From positions 142,152 through 206,151 of the forward strand of contig NZ_CDBL01000073.1 in assembly GCF_000820005.1 (NCBI RefSeq): a stretch of DNA of 64,000 nucleotides, read 5' to 3'. Origin of the DNA: Aeromonas piscicola. GTDB lineage: Bacteria; Pseudomonadota; Gammaproteobacteria; Enterobacterales; Aeromonadaceae. The notes under the pieces are model-generated. The model was not told the DNA's origin. It did not search any database and worked only from the letters and a program-made list of their open reading frames with translations. Positions 34,164 through 43,567 of this stretch are shown here, one piece after another (position 1 is the stretch's first letter; each line of letters begins with the position of its first letter). Both the position numbers and the translations under genes were made by a program.

Positions 34164-35404
34164 TGTTCAAACCGCTGCCCCTGTTTCTGGGCCTGCGTTA
34201 CAGCCGCTCCCGTCGTCGCAACGGCTTCATCGCCTTTATTTCCGCCTCTTCCCTCATCGGCATCGCCCTGGGGGTGATGGCGCTCATTCTGGGCTTGTCT
34301 GCCATGAACGGGTTCGAGCGGGAGCTGAAAGACAGGGTGCTATCCGTGGTGCCTCACGGCGAGCTGATGGGTATGGAGGCACCGCTGCCCGACTGGCCCA
34401 AGTTGCGGGACTACCTGCTGGCCCAGCCCGGCGTGGAAGCCGCCGCACCTGTCATCCGGCTCGATGGGCTGCTGGAGCACGGCAATGCCCTCAAGGGATT
34501 GCAGGTGCGCGCCGTGCTGCCCGAGCTCGAAGCCAATCTGTCCGATGCGGGCAAGTACATGACGGGTCGCGGTCTGCGCGAGCTGCAGGCCGGCGAGCAC
34601 GGGCTTATTCTCGGCAAAACCATAGCCGACAAGCTGGGGGTCACCATCGGGGATACGGTTGCCCTCTTGCTGCCCCAGGCGGGGGATGCGTCCGCCATCA
34701 AGAACCCGAAACGGGAATCCCTCAAGGTAGTGGGACTGCTGGAGATCGGCGGCCAGCTCGACGGCGTGCTCGGCTTCATGCACCTGGCCGATGCTCAGGC
34801 CATCACCGGCATGGGCAGTGCGGTGGAGGGCTTCAGCCTTAAAGTGAACGACGTGCTCAAGGCGCAATCCATCACGGTGGCCGCTGCCCAGAAATTCCCG
34901 CACTACGTCTACATCAGCAGCTGGATGAGCCGCCAGGGCTACCTCTATCAGGACATCCAGATGGTGCGTACCGTCATGTACGTGGTGATGCTGATGGTGG
35001 TGGCAGTGGCCTGCTTCAACATCGTCTCCACCCTGGTGATGGCGGTGAACGAGAAGCGCAGCGAAATCGCCATCTTGAAGACCATGGGGGCGAGCCCGGG
35101 CCAGATCCGGCTTACCTTCGTCATTCAGGGCATGGTAAACGGGGTGGCGGGGGCGCTGCTAGGTGCCCTGTTCGGTGGTCTGCTCTCCAGCAAGCTGACC
35201 CAGATCCTGAGCTTCATCGAGGGGCTGATAGGCCACAGGTTCCTCAACCCCGACATCTACTTCATCGACTTCCTGCCCACCGAATTGCACATGCAGGATC
35301 TGCTGATCGTGACCGGGGCGGCCATGCTGATGAGCCTGCTGGCGACGCTTTACCCCGCTTGGCGGGCGAGCGGACTGGTGCCATCGCGTGAGTTGGGGCA
35401 CTGA
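34163..35404 (+). CDS. lolE: Lipoprotein-releasing system membrane subunit LolE
   Basis: A 413-residue paralogue of LolC with the same plan: helix 1 (ASSLIGIALGVMALILGLSAMNGFE), periplasmic domain, three C-terminal helices (VMYVVMLMVVAVACFNIVSTL, FVIQGMVNGVAGALLGALFGG and LIVTGAAMLMSLLATLYPAW). Forms the membrane heterodimer of the lipoprotein exporter. Last gene of lolCDE; its start overlaps the lolD stop, and a strong terminator follows 33 bp downstream. Confidence 0.93.
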   Translation: MFKPLPLFLGLRYSRSRRRNGFIAFISASSLIGIALGVMALILGLSAMNGFERELKDRVLSVVPHGELMGMEAPLPDWPKLRDYLLAQPGVEAAAPVIRLDGLLEHGNALKGLQVRAVLPELEANLSDAGKYMTGRGLRELQAGEHGLILGKTIADKLGVTIGDTVALLLPQAGDASAIKNPKRESLKVVGLLEIGGQLDGVLGFMHLADAQAITGMGSAVEGFSLKVNDVLKAQSITVAAAQKFPHYVYISSWMSRQGYLYQDIQMVRTVMYVVMLMVVAVACFNIVSTLVMAVNEKRSEIAILKTMGASPGQIRLTFVIQGMVNGVAGALLGALFGGLLSSKLTQILSFIEGLIGHRFLNPDIYFIDFLPTELHMQDLLIVTGAAMLMSLLATLYPAWRASGLVPSRELGH

Positions 35405-35436
35405 TGTGCGGCATCTGATCTGCCGATAAATAACGA

Positions 35437-35466
35437 AGGGCCCGCCGGTGCAAACCGGCGGGCCCT
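35437..35466. terminator. Terminator between lolE and yfbR
   Basis: Thirteen-bp stem AGGGCCCGCCGGT / ACCGGCGGGCCCT with a GCAA tetraloop, followed by GCTGTTTT. Serves the convergent genes lolE and yfbR. Confidence 0.85.
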
Positions 35467-35492
35467 GCTGTTTTCAGGTGATTTGGGCTGGC

Positions 35493-36083
35493 TTAGTGGG
35501 CGTTGAGCTCATCCAGCGGCAACGAGAAGCTGGCCACGAAGACGTCGATGAAGTAGCGCATCTGCGGGCTCATTCTTGCCTCCAGCATGGCTTCGAGGCG
35601 TTTCCTGGCTGGCTCGAACTCCCGGTTGCCGGCGTTGATCTCCTCCAGACACTTGGTGTAGGCGCAGAGGGTATCGGCATCCTTCACCAGCCGGGTCAGC
35701 TCGGCGTCCTGTGCGCCCGAGTCCAGCAGGGGGCGAAAATCCTCCACCAGCTCCGGCGGCAGCATGGCGAGCAGGCGCTGCTCGGCGGCCAGCTCTATCT
35801 TCTTGTACTCCCGGGCAATTTCGGGATTGAAGTACTTGACCGGGGTGGGCAGATCGCCGGTCAGCACCTCGCTGCTGTCGTGATAGAGCGCCATTACGGC
35901 GGCGCGATCCGCATCGACCTTGCCCCCAAACAGCCGATTGTGGATGAGCCCGAGGGCGTGGGCCACCATGGCCACCTGCAGGCTGTGCTCGGCGATGTTT
36001 TCGGGTTGTATGTTGCGCATCAGCGGCCAGCGATAGATGAGTTTCATGCGGGCGAGATTGGCGAAAAAGTGGCTGGAAAGCAT
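35493..36083 (-). CDS. yfbR: 5'-deoxynucleotidase YfbR
   Basis: A 196-residue HD-domain phosphohydrolase closely matching E. coli YfbR (199 residues). Metal ligands are H33 (ENIAEHSLQ), H68-D69 ([17 protein letters not shown]) and D137 ([10 protein letters not shown]). It dephosphorylates deoxynucleoside 5'-monophosphates and takes part in thymidylate supply and nucleotide recycling. The start [15 protein letters not shown] aligns with the E. coli N-terminus. Followed upstream by a terminator from yccF, so transcribed separately. Confidence 0.93.
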   Translation of the reverse strand: MLSSHFFANLARMKLIYRWPLMRNIQPENIAEHSLQVAMVAHALGLIHNRLFGGKVDADRAAVMALYHDSSEVLTGDLPTPVKYFNPEIAREYKKIELAAEQRLLAMLPPELVEDFRPLLDSGAQDAELTRLVKDADTLCAYTKCLEEINAGNREFEPARKRLEAMLEARMSPQMRYFIDVFVASFSLPLDELNAH

Positions 36084-36108
36084 GGCAGGCCTCGGATGGT
36101 GGCAATGA

Positions 36109-36136
36109 AAAAGGGCAGACCCTAGTCTGCCCTTTT
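36109..36136 (-). terminator. yccF terminator
   Basis: Twelve-bp stem AAAAGGGCAGAC / GTCTGCCCTTTT with a CCTA loop and T runs on both strands; on the minus strand it follows the yccF stop by about 40 bp. Confidence 0.88.
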
Positions 36137-36177
36137 TTTACGGCACAGACAGCTTGCCTGTGCGATTTTCGTGGTGC

Positions 36178-36612
36178 TCAGCGAATGTAGCGACCGGATT
36201 CGGCTTCGTGGTTGGTCACCACCATCTGCCCTATGGGGGCAAGGGCAATCAGCGCCAGCTTGAGGTGCTGGATGCCGAACGGGATGCCTATGATGGTCAC
36301 GAAGCAAGCCAGCGCCGAGGCGATGTGGCCGATGGCCAGCCAGATCCCGATCACCAGAAACCAGAGAATATTGCCAATCAGCCCCAGGGTACCTGTGCCT
36401 ATGTCACTCTGCCCCGTCATGCTCTTGCGGCTCACCGCCTGCTTTCCAAACGGGAAGAAGGTGAAGGTGCCGATGACGAAGCAGGCGCGACCCCAGGGGA
36501 TCCCGATCAGCGAGACAAAGCAGAGCAGCCCGGCCAGCCACCAGGCCAGCCCCATGAAGACGCCCCCCAGTACAAACCAGAGCAGGTTAAACAAGAAGCG
36601 GAAAAAGGCCAT
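36178..36612 (-). CDS. yccF: YccF family inner-membrane protein
   Basis: A 144-residue membrane protein made of two similar halves, each with the pattern NxLWFVLxGxxMxLxW followed by LIGIPWGRACFVIG or IIGIPFGIQHLKLA, the DUF307/YccF duplication. Three to four helices are predicted. Function is unknown in any species; it is widely conserved in enterics. GGAGTG lies seven bases before the ATG at 36612, which decides this start over a longer open frame. The N-terminus MAFFRFLFNLLWF matches relatives. Confidence 0.85.
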   Translation of the reverse strand: MAFFRFLFNLLWFVLGGVFMGLAWWLAGLLCFVSLIGIPWGRACFVIGTFTFFPFGKQAVSRKSMTGQSDIGTGTLGLIGNILWFLVIGIWLAIGHIASALACFVTIIGIPFGIQHLKLALIALAPIGQMVVTNHEAESGRYIR

Positions 36613-37040
36613 GTTGGTCACTCCAGACTCATAAATTTGGCTGTCACCATAGCGAGCAGCAGCCATGGACGCAATGGTTGATGTGATGGGGTGGACAATT
36701 TGGGTCGCAGCCTGCGAACCGGGCGGCTTTTTAGCGGGAAATGAGGTGAAAAAGTAGGCCTTTGCGCGAAAAAAGGTGAGCAAGTGCAAATTCTTGTGCA
36801 TTGCGCGCTTGAAGTCGGGCCTGTGCTTCCCCATATAAGAGTCAGATTTGCGCGAATTGTGCCATCGGCACCCCCGTTGGGGGATGTGTGGCTCGACTCG
36901 ACCAAAGTGCGCCGCTATAATGTCGCGTCATATTTTCTCATCACAAAGACAGTCGTTGTCTTTATAAACAGGAAGACTCCGGGCTTTGCCCAGGGGCAAT
37001 AAGGGTCAGCACACAGTGCTGAGTTGAACGAGGTAAAAGA
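36613..37040. other. Divergent yccF / tig control region
   Basis: A 428-bp gap. The tig promoter is probably TCGACT (36893-36898), 17 bp, TATAAT (36916-36921). The leader then carries two small hairpins: AAAGACA / TGTCTTT (36945-36963) and TCAGCAC / GTGCTGA (37006-37022), the second just before the ribosome binding site GAGG. Their effect on translation is unknown. Nothing else was recognised. Confidence 0.55.
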
Positions 37041-38351
37041 ATGCAAGTTTCTGTAGAGACAACCCAGGGTCTGGAACGCCGTCTTACCATCACTGTACCG
37101 GCTGCTACCGTTGACGCTGCCGTGCGTAAAGAATTGAATGGCCTGGCCAAAACCCGTCGCATCGACGGTTTCCGTCCTGGCAAGGCTCCGGTGACCATCA
37201 TCAAGAAGATGTTCGGTGCCATGGCTCACGCTCGCGTTGCTGATGAAATGATGCAGAGCAACTTCATCAAGGCCATCATCGAAAACAAACTGAGCCCGGC
37301 CGGTGCCCCGACCATGGATCCGAAAGAGATCCAGGAAGGTCAGGACTTCGTATTCAGCGCCACTTTCGAAGTGTACCCCGAGTTTGAAGTGGCTGGCCTC
37401 GAGACCATCAAGGTCGAGAAGCCGGTTGCGACCGTCAAGGATGAAGATCTGGCCAACATGATCGACACCCTGCGCAAGCAGCACGCCACCTGGGCTGATG
37501 TTGATGCCGCCGCTGCCGATGGCATGCGTGTGACCATGGACTTCATCGGTTCCATCGACGGTGAAGAGTTCGACGGCGGCAAAGCCGAAGGCTTCAACCT
37601 GGTACTGGGTGCCGGTCGCATGATCCCGGGCTTCGAAGACGCCATCATGGGCAAGAAAGCAGGCGACGAGTTCACCATCGACGTGACCTTCCCGGCTGAC
37701 TACCACGCTGAAAACTTGAAAGGCAAAGCGGCCAAGTTCGCTTCCAAGCTTAACAAGGTTGAAGAGCAGATCCTGCCTGAGCTGACTGAAGAGTTCGTCA
37801 AGCGTTTCGGTATCGAGAGCGGCAACGTTGAAGAGCTGAAAGCCGAAGTGCGCAAGAACATGGAGCGCGAACTGGCTCAAGCCCTGAAAAACAGCGTGAA
37901 AGAGCAAGTGCTGAACGGTCTGGTTGAAGCCAACCAGATTGATCTGCCGAAGGCTGCCGTTGCTCAGGAAATCGACACCCTGCGTCAACAGGCCCTGCAG
38001 CGTTTCGGTGGTTTCCAGGGCGGCAACGCACCTGAGCTGCCAGCCGAGCTGTTCCAGGCCCAGGCCGAGCGTCGTGTTCGCGTAGGTCTGCTGCTGGGTG
38101 ACGTTATTCGTACCAACGAGATCAAGGCTGACGATGCTCGCGTGACCAGCATCATCGAGTCCATGGCCACTGCCTACGAAGATCCGAAGGAAGTGATCGA
38201 GTACTACCAGAAGAATGAGCAAATGCTGAATGGCGTGCGCAATCTGGCGGTTGAAGATCAAGCCATCGACCTGATCCTGTCCAAGGCGCAAGTGACCGAG
38301 AAAGAAGTTGCCTTTGACGAAGTGATCAACAAGTCCGGTGCCGCTGCCTAA
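37041..38351 (+). CDS. tig: Trigger factor chaperone
   Basis: A 436-residue protein (E. coli 432). The N-terminal ribosome-binding domain (1-115) holds the L23-contact signature [10 protein letters not shown] at about 46-55. The FKBP-type prolyl isomerase domain spans about 155-245 ([17 protein letters not shown]... GFEDAIMG). The C-terminal helical domain forms the chaperone cradle. It meets nascent chains at the ribosome exit. First gene of the conserved order tig-clpP-clpX-lon-hupB-ppiD. GAGG lies before the ATG. Confidence 0.96.
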   Translation: MQVSVETTQGLERRLTITVPAATVDAAVRKELNGLAKTRRIDGFRPGKAPVTIIKKMFGAMAHARVADEMMQSNFIKAIIENKLSPAGAPTMDPKEIQEGQDFVFSATFEVYPEFEVAGLETIKVEKPVATVKDEDLANMIDTLRKQHATWADVDAAAADGMRVTMDFIGSIDGEEFDGGKAEGFNLVLGAGRMIPGFEDAIMGKKAGDEFTIDVTFPADYHAENLKGKAAKFASKLNKVEEQILPELTEEFVKRFGIESGNVEELKAEVRKNMERELAQALKNSVKEQVLNGLVEANQIDLPKAAVAQEIDTLRQQALQRFGGFQGGNAPELPAELFQAQAERRVRVGLLLGDVIRTNEIKADDARVTSIIESMATAYEDPKEVIEYYQKNEQMLNGVRNLAVEDQAIDLILSKAQVTEKEVAFDEVINKSGAAA

Positions 38352-38357
38352 GAACAT

Positions 38358-38388
38358 TTGACTTAAGGTCAAGACTGTTAAGTATAAT
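38358..38388 (+). promoter_or_regulatory. Promoter upstream of clpP
   Basis: TTGACT (38358-38363) and a perfect TATAAT (38383-38388) with a 19-bp spacer, about 50 bp before the clpP ATG. The spacer is long, but both hexamers are good. Confidence 0.5.
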
Positions 38389-38437
38389 GGCTCGTGTGAT
38401 CTCCACTCGGGCCATTTTATTTTAGGGACAATGCCTT

Positions 38438-39061
38438 ATGTACAAGAACTATAACGATGTGACTGAATCCCCACGCAATGCGCTCATCCCCATGGTGGTA
38501 GAGCAGACTGCAAAAGGGGAGCGTTCCTACGACATCTATTCTCGTCTGCTGAAGGAGCGGGTGATCTTCCTGACCGGTCAGGTCGAAGATCATATGGCGA
38601 ATCTGGTGGTAGCTCAGCTGCTGTTCCTGGAGTCAGAGAATCCTGATCAGGACATCAGCATCTACATCAACTCTCCGGGTGGTGCCGTCACGGCCGGCAT
38701 GTCCATTTATGACACCATGCAGTTCATCAAGCCGGATGTCAGCACAGTTTGCATGGGGCAGGCCTGCTCCATGGGTGCCTTCCTGCTGGCCGGTGGTGCC
38801 AAGGGCAAGCGCTTCTGCCTGCCCAATGCCCGCGTGATGATCCATCAGCCGTTGGGCGGTTTCCAGGGCCAGGCATCTGACATCCAGATCCATGCCCAGG
38901 AAATCCTGAAGATCAAGAATACCCTGAACGATCGTCTGGCCTTCCACACCGGACAGGACATGGCCACCATAGAGCGTGATACCGACCGTGACAATTTCAT
39001 GTCGGCCGATCAAGCCGTGGCCTATGGCCTGGTAGACGGTATCCTGAGCCAGCGCGGCTGA
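38438..39061 (+). CDS. clpP: ATP-dependent Clp protease proteolytic subunit
   Basis: A 207-residue serine protease, same length as E. coli ClpP. Catalytic S111 ([12 protein letters not shown]) and H136 (VMIHQPLGG), with the aspartate in [10 protein letters not shown] short N-terminal propeptide is expected to be cleaved (cut around residue 14 in E. coli). It forms a double heptameric barrel that degrades proteins delivered by ClpX or ClpA. Clp substrates in this group include SsrA-tagged proteins. clpX follows after 70 bp, so both are likely co-transcribed. Confidence 0.97.
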   Translation: MYKNYNDVTESPRNALIPMVVEQTAKGERSYDIYSRLLKERVIFLTGQVEDHMANLVVAQLLFLESENPDQDISIYINSPGGAVTAGMSIYDTMQFIKPDVSTVCMGQACSMGAFLLAGGAKGKRFCLPNARVMIHQPLGGFQGQASDIQIHAQEILKIKNTLNDRLAFHTGQDMATIERDTDRDNFMSADQAVAYGLVDGILSQRG

Positions 39062-39131
39062 GCAGGGTGTCCCGGACTGTTGTAAACTCAACAGGACGAT
39101 CCATCCTCTATTGATAAAACGAGGTTGCTGA

Positions 39132-40406
39132 ATGACAGAAAAACGCAAGGGTGAGGGTGATAAGCTGCTCTACTGCTCTTTTTGCGGCAAAAGCCAGCAT
39201 GAAGTGCGCAAGCTGATCGCTGGCCCTTCCGTCTACATATGTGATGAGTGTGTCGAGCTGTGCAACGACATCATCCGCGAAGAGATCCGTGAGATCTCTC
39301 CCAAGCGTGATGGTAGCGAGCTGCCGACCCCTCATGAAATCCGTGCTCACCTGGATGACTATGTGATCGGGCAGGAATATGCCAAGAAGGTGTTGGCCGT
39401 GGCCGTCTACAACCACTACAAGCGTCTGCGCAACAGCAGCGAAGCCGGTGGTGTGGAGCTGGGCAAGTCCAACATTCTGCTGATTGGCCCGACCGGTAGC
39501 GGCAAGACCCTGCTGGCCGAAACACTCGCTCGTCTGCTGGATGTGCCCTTTACCATGGCCGACGCCACCACCCTGACCGAAGCCGGTTATGTGGGCGAAG
39601 ACGTGGAGAACATCATCCAGAAGCTGCTGCAAAAGTGTGACTACGACGTAGAGAAGGCCCAGCGTGGCATCGTCTACATCGACGAGATCGACAAGATCTC
39701 CCGCAAGTCAGACAACCCCTCCATTACCCGCGACGTGTCCGGGGAAGGGGTGCAGCAGGCCCTGCTCAAGCTGATCGAAGGCACTATTGCTTCCGTCCCG
39801 CCGCAAGGTGGACGCAAGCACCCGCAGCAGGAGTTCTTGCAGGTTGATACCTCCAAGATCCTCTTTATCTGTGGCGGCGCCTTTGCCGGTCTGGACAAGG
39901 TCATTGAGCAGCGCTCCGTCAAGGGCACCGGCATAGGGTTTGGCGCTGACGTCAAATCCAAGAATGCCAGAGCGACCCTGAGCGAGAACTTCGCCAAGGT
40001 GGAGCCGGAAGATCTGATCAAATACGGTCTGATCCCCGAGTTCATCGGGCGTCTGCCGGTGGTCGCGACTTTGACCGAGCTGGACGAGGCTGCTCTCATC
40101 CAGATCCTGAAAGAGCCGAAAAACGCGCTGACCAAGCAATATGCCGCGTTGTTCGATCTGGAAGGGGTGGAGCTGGAGTTCCGTGATGATGCTCTGAACG
40201 CCATTGCGCGCAAGGCGATGGAGCGGAAAACCGGTGCCCGTGGTCTGAGATCTATCGTGGAAGCCGTGTTGCTCGATACCATGTATGACCTGCCGTCTCT
40301 GGACGGTGTCAGCAAGGTGGTTATCGATGAGACGGTGATCAAAGGGGACTCCGCGCCCTTGATGATCTACGAAAATCCTGAGACCCAGGCCGCTGCATCA
40401 GAGTAA
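39132..40406 (+). CDS. clpX: Clp protease ATP-binding subunit ClpX
   Basis: A 424-residue AAA+ unfoldase (E. coli 424). The N-terminal zinc-binding domain has C15, C18, C37 and C40. The ATPase has Walker A GPTGSGKT near 114-121, Walker [10 protein letters not shown], and pore-loop and sensor motifs; the IGF-type loop binding ClpP is TGIGFGADV. It unfolds tagged substrates and feeds them to ClpP. Second gene of the clpP-clpX pair, with a strong terminator downstream. Confidence 0.97.
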   Translation: MTEKRKGEGDKLLYCSFCGKSQHEVRKLIAGPSVYICDECVELCNDIIREEIREISPKRDGSELPTPHEIRAHLDDYVIGQEYAKKVLAVAVYNHYKRLRNSSEAGGVELGKSNILLIGPTGSGKTLLAETLARLLDVPFTMADATTLTEAGYVGEDVENIIQKLLQKCDYDVEKAQRGIVYIDEIDKISRKSDNPSITRDVSGEGVQQALLKLIEGTIASVPPQGGRKHPQQEFLQVDTSKILFICGGAFAGLDKVIEQRSVKGTGIGFGADVKSKNARATLSENFAKVEPEDLIKYGLIPEFIGRLPVVATLTELDEAALIQILKEPKNALTKQYAALFDLEGVELEFRDDALNAIARKAMERKTGARGLRSIVEAVLLDTMYDLPSLDGVSKVVIDETVIKGDSAPLMIYENPETQAAASE

Positions 40407-40427
40407 CAGTCTGATTTTTAATCAAAT

Positions 40428-40450
40428 GAAAGGGGCTTTTTGCCCCTTTC
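40428..40450 (+). terminator. clpX terminator
   Basis: Stem GAAAGGGGC / GCCCCTTTC with a T5 loop, followed by ATGCTTTTTA. Separates clpPX from lon. Confidence 0.8.
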
Positions 40451-40472
40451 ATGCTTTTTACGGTTTCGGCGA

Positions 40473-40500
40473 TTGAATCTCATCTCTGCGCCCCCATATA
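40473..40500 (+). promoter_or_regulatory. Heat-shock (sigma-32) promoter of lon
   Basis: TTGAA (40473-40477) and CCCCATAT within 40492-40499, separated by 14 bp, match the sigma-32 consensus closely. It lies about 50 bp before the lon ATG, and lon belongs to the heat-shock regulon in E. coli. Confidence 0.7.
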
Positions 40501-40547
40501 CTCAGCCAAGCGCTTTGCCAACGGTATAACAAGCCGAGAGGACATAT

Positions 40548-42902
40548 ATGAACCTAGAGCGTTCAGAACGCATCGAGATTCCCGTCCTGCCTCTTCGTGA
40601 CGTGGTGGTTTACCCCCACATGGTCATTCCACTCTTTGTGGGGCGGGAAAAATCCATTCGCTGTCTGGAAGCGGCCATGGAGCAGGACAAGAAAGTTCTG
40701 CTGGTGGCCCAGAAGGATGCGTCAACCGATGAGCCAACGGTGGAGGAGATCTTCTCCGTCGGGACAGTGGCCAATATTCTACAGATGCTCAAGCTGCCGG
40801 ATGGCACCGTCAAGGTGTTGGTGGAGGGTGGCCAGCGTGCCCGTCTTGAGCGGATGATCGATGACAAGGATTTCTTCGTCGGTGAGGCGCAGTACATCGC
40901 CTCCACCGCCATCGAGGAGAAGGACCAGGATGTGCTGGTACGCTCCGCCATCGGTCAGTTTGAAGGCTATATCAAGCTCAACAAGAAGATCCCGCCCGAG
41001 GTGCTGACCTCGATTTCGGCGATCGACGACGCTGCTCGTCTGGCCGATACTATGGCCGCGCACATGCCGCTCAAGCTCGAAGACAAGCAGAAGGTGCTGG
41101 AAATCGCCTCTGTGTCCGAGCGCATCGAGTTTCTGATGGCGATGATGGAGTCGGAGATTGACCTGCTGCAGGTCGAGAAACGCATCCGCACTCGCGTCAA
41201 GAAGCAGATGGAGAAGAGCCAGCGCGAGTACTACCTCAACGAGCAGATGAAGGCCATCCAGAAAGAGCTGGGTGAGCTGGAAGACAGCCCGGATGAATTC
41301 GAAGCCCTCAATCGCAAGATTGAAGAGGCGGGGATGCCGGAGGAGGCCCGTGACAAGGCCCAGGCCGAGCTCTCCAAGCTGAAGATGATGTCCCCCATGT
41401 CTGCCGAAGCCACCGTCGTGCGCAGCTACGTGGACTGGATGGTGCAGGTGCCGTGGAAGGCGCGCTCCAAGGTCAAGAAAGACCTTGGCAAGGCGCAGGA
41501 GGTGCTGGACGCGGATCACTTTGGCCTGGAGAAGGTCAAGGATCGCATCCTCGAGTATCTGGCGGTGCAGGCGCGGGTGAACAAGCTCAAGGGCCCCATC
41601 CTCTGTCTGGTCGGGCCTCCCGGTGTGGGCAAGACCTCGCTGGGCCAGTCCATCGCCAAGGCGACCGGTCGCAAGTACGTGCGCATGGCGCTCGGCGGTG
41701 TGCGTGACGAGGCGGAGATCCGTGGTCACCGTCGTACCTACATAGGTTCCATGCCAGGCAAGCTTATCCAGAAGATGGCGAAGGTTGGCGTGAAGAACCC
41801 GCTGTTCCTGCTCGATGAAATCGACAAGATGAGCTCGGACATGCGCGGCGATCCCGCTTCCGCCTTGCTGGAAGTGCTGGATCCGGAACAGAACAACAGC
41901 TTCAACGATCACTACCTGGAAGTGGATTATGACCTGTCGGACGTGATGTTCGTGGCCACCTCCAACTCCATGAACATTCCGGGTCCGCTGCTGGACCGGA
42001 TGGAAGTGATCCGTCTCTCCGGTTACACCGAAGATGAGAAGCTCAACATTGCCAAGCAGCATCTGGTTGCCAAGCAGATCCAGCGCAACGGCCTGAAAGA
42101 GTCCGAGATCACCATCGAAGATTCAGCTCTGGTTGGGGTGATCCGCTACTACACCCGCGAGGCGGGGGTGCGGAATCTGGAGCGCGAGATCTCCAAGATT
42201 TGTCGCAAGGCGGTCAAGCGCATCCTGCTGGACAAGAGCATCAAGCATGTTCAGGTCAATCAGGCCAACCTCAAGGAGTTCCTCGGGGTACAGCGTTTCG
42301 ATTACGGCAAGGCCACCGACCAGAACCAGGTGGGTCAGGTCTGTGGCTTGGCGTGGACCGAAGTGGGCGGCGATCTGCTCACCATCGAGACCACCAATAT
42401 GCCGGGCAAGGGCAAGCTCACCTACACCGGCTCGCTCGGTGACGTGATGCAGGAGTCCATCCAGGCCGCCATGACGGTGGTGCGGGCCCGTGCCGACAAG
42501 CTGCGCATCAATGCTGACTTCTACGAGAAGCGCGATATCCACGTGCACGTGCCGGAAGGGGCGACCCCGAAAGACGGTCCGAGTGCCGGTATCGCCATGT
42601 GTACCGCTTTGGTCTCCAGCTTGACCGGCAATCCGGTCCGTGCTGATGTGGCCATGACGGGGGAAATCACCTTGCGCGGCGAAGTCTTGCCCATCGGCGG
42701 TCTTAAAGAGAAGTTGCTGGCGGCGCATCGCGGTGGTATCAAGCGTGTGCTCATCCCGAAAGAGAACGAACGCGATCTCGAAGAGATCCCGGACAACGTC
42801 AAACAAGACCTTGAAATCTATCCGGTTCGCTGGATTGACGAGGTGCTGGAACTGGCGTTGCAGGACAATCCGCAGGGGTTTGAGCGCGTTTCTGTCGTGT
42901 AA
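40548..42902 (+). CDS. lon: Lon protease
   Basis: A 784-residue AAA+ protease, exactly the length of E. coli Lon. N-terminal substrate-binding domain ([20 protein letters not shown]), coiled coil (about 190-300), Walker [10 protein letters not shown] (near 356), Walker [10 protein letters not shown], and a C-terminal Ser-Lys protease domain with the catalytic serine in [10 protein letters not shown] (near 679) and the lysine in [10 protein letters not shown] (near 722). Degrades misfolded proteins and regulators. Own heat-shock promoter. Confidence 0.97.
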   Translation: MNLERSERIEIPVLPLRDVVVYPHMVIPLFVGREKSIRCLEAAMEQDKKVLLVAQKDASTDEPTVEEIFSVGTVANILQMLKLPDGTVKVLVEGGQRARLERMIDDKDFFVGEAQYIASTAIEEKDQDVLVRSAIGQFEGYIKLNKKIPPEVLTSISAIDDAARLADTMAAHMPLKLEDKQKVLEIASVSERIEFLMAMMESEIDLLQVEKRIRTRVKKQMEKSQREYYLNEQMKAIQKELGELEDSPDEFEALNRKIEEAGMPEEARDKAQAELSKLKMMSPMSAEATVVRSYVDWMVQVPWKARSKVKKDLGKAQEVLDADHFGLEKVKDRILEYLAVQARVNKLKGPILCLVGPPGVGKTSLGQSIAKATGRKYVRMALGGVRDEAEIRGHRRTYIGSMPGKLIQKMAKVGVKNPLFLLDEIDKMSSDMRGDPASALLEVLDPEQNNSFNDHYLEVDYDLSDVMFVATSNSMNIPGPLLDRMEVIRLSGYTEDEKLNIAKQHLVAKQIQRNGLKESEITIEDSALVGVIRYYTREAGVRNLEREISKICRKAVKRILLDKSIKHVQVNQANLKEFLGVQRFDYGKATDQNQVGQVCGLAWTEVGGDLLTIETTNMPGKGKLTYTGSLGDVMQESIQAAMTVVRARADKLRINADFYEKRDIHVHVPEGATPKDGPSAGIAMCTALVSSLTGNPVRADVAMTGEITLRGEVLPIGGLKEKLLAAHRGGIKRVLIPKENERDLEEIPDNVKQDLEIYPVRWIDEVLELALQDNPQGFERVSVV

Positions 42903-42908
42903 ATGTTG

Positions 42909-42930
42909 ATGCGCCGCAAATTTGGCGCAT
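42909..42930 (+). terminator. Weak hairpin after lon
   Basis: ATGCGCC / GGCGCAT, 7-bp stem with an 8-nt loop, six bases after the lon stop, not followed by a T run. Possibly a partial terminator. Confidence 0.4.
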
Positions 42931-43047
42931 TCGGGGGGTGGTTAAGGCTTGCATGCGCCGGGTAACGGAAGTAGCCTTGACCACCGATCGGGTACTCATG
43001 ATGAGTCGCAATGCGTGATGTGGCGCGGGTTTGCGCTAGATTGTCAC

Positions 43048-43076
43048 TTGCAACTGATCAGGAGGCTTGCTATAAA
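43048..43076 (+). promoter_or_regulatory. hupB promoter
   Basis: TTGCAA (43048-43053), 17 bp, TATAAA (43071-43076), one of the best sigma-70-like pairs in the window, about 65 bp before the hupB start. Confidence 0.65.
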
Positions 43077-43142
43077 ACCTCCACTTGTTGTGGCCAGGGA
43101 AATCGGCGCCGCAGCGATGTTCGATAAAAGGGGAATATAAGA

Positions 43143-43415
43143 GTGAATAAATCTCAACTGATTGACAAGATTGCAGACGGTGCTGATATCTCCAAAGCCG
43201 CTGCTGGCCGTGCGCTGGATGCTTTCATTGACGCCGTTGGTGAAGCCCTGAAAGAGGGTGACCAGGTTGCTCTGGTGGGTTTCGGTACTTTCGCCGTGCG
43301 CGAGCGTGCTGCCCGTTCTGGCCGTAACCCGCAAACTGGCGCGACCATCGAAATCGCCGCTGGTAAAGTTCCTGCCTTCAAAGCCGGTAAGGCCCTGAAA
43401 GACGCTGTCAACTAA
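43143..43415 (+). CDS. hupB: DNA-binding protein HU-beta
   Basis: A 90-residue HU subunit: [20 protein letters not shown], the helix-turn-helix base, beta arm with [12 protein letters not shown] (Pro intercalating tip region) and C-terminal KALKDAVN. It bends DNA non-specifically and compacts the nucleoid. The start codon is GTG at 43143, with AAAGGGG upstream. Follows lon as in E. coli. Confidence 0.96.
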   Translation: MNKSQLIDKIADGADISKAAAGRALDAFIDAVGEALKEGDQVALVGFGTFAVRERAARSGRNPQTGATIEIAAGKVPAFKAGKALKDAVN

Positions 43416-43498
43416 GTCCGGGCGCTGATATCACATCGGCCACCGTCCTTGGTCGCAGACCAGACAAGTGAGAGGGCTCTCCCTCATACTGATTGACC

Positions 43499-43526
43499 AA
43501 GGCGCATCGCAATCGGTGCGCCTTTT
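43499..43526 (+). terminator. hupB terminator
   Basis: AAGGCGCA / TGCGCCTT with a 10-nt loop, followed by TTCATT. About 85 bp after the hupB stop and 40 bp before ppiD. Confidence 0.75.
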
Positions 43527-43567
43527 CATTATTTACGCCCATCGAGTACGGGAGCATAAGTACAAAC

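Noticed and set aside
35404-35500. Possible extra gene between lolE and yfbR
   Set aside because: The space is filled by the shared terminator; no frame of useful length.
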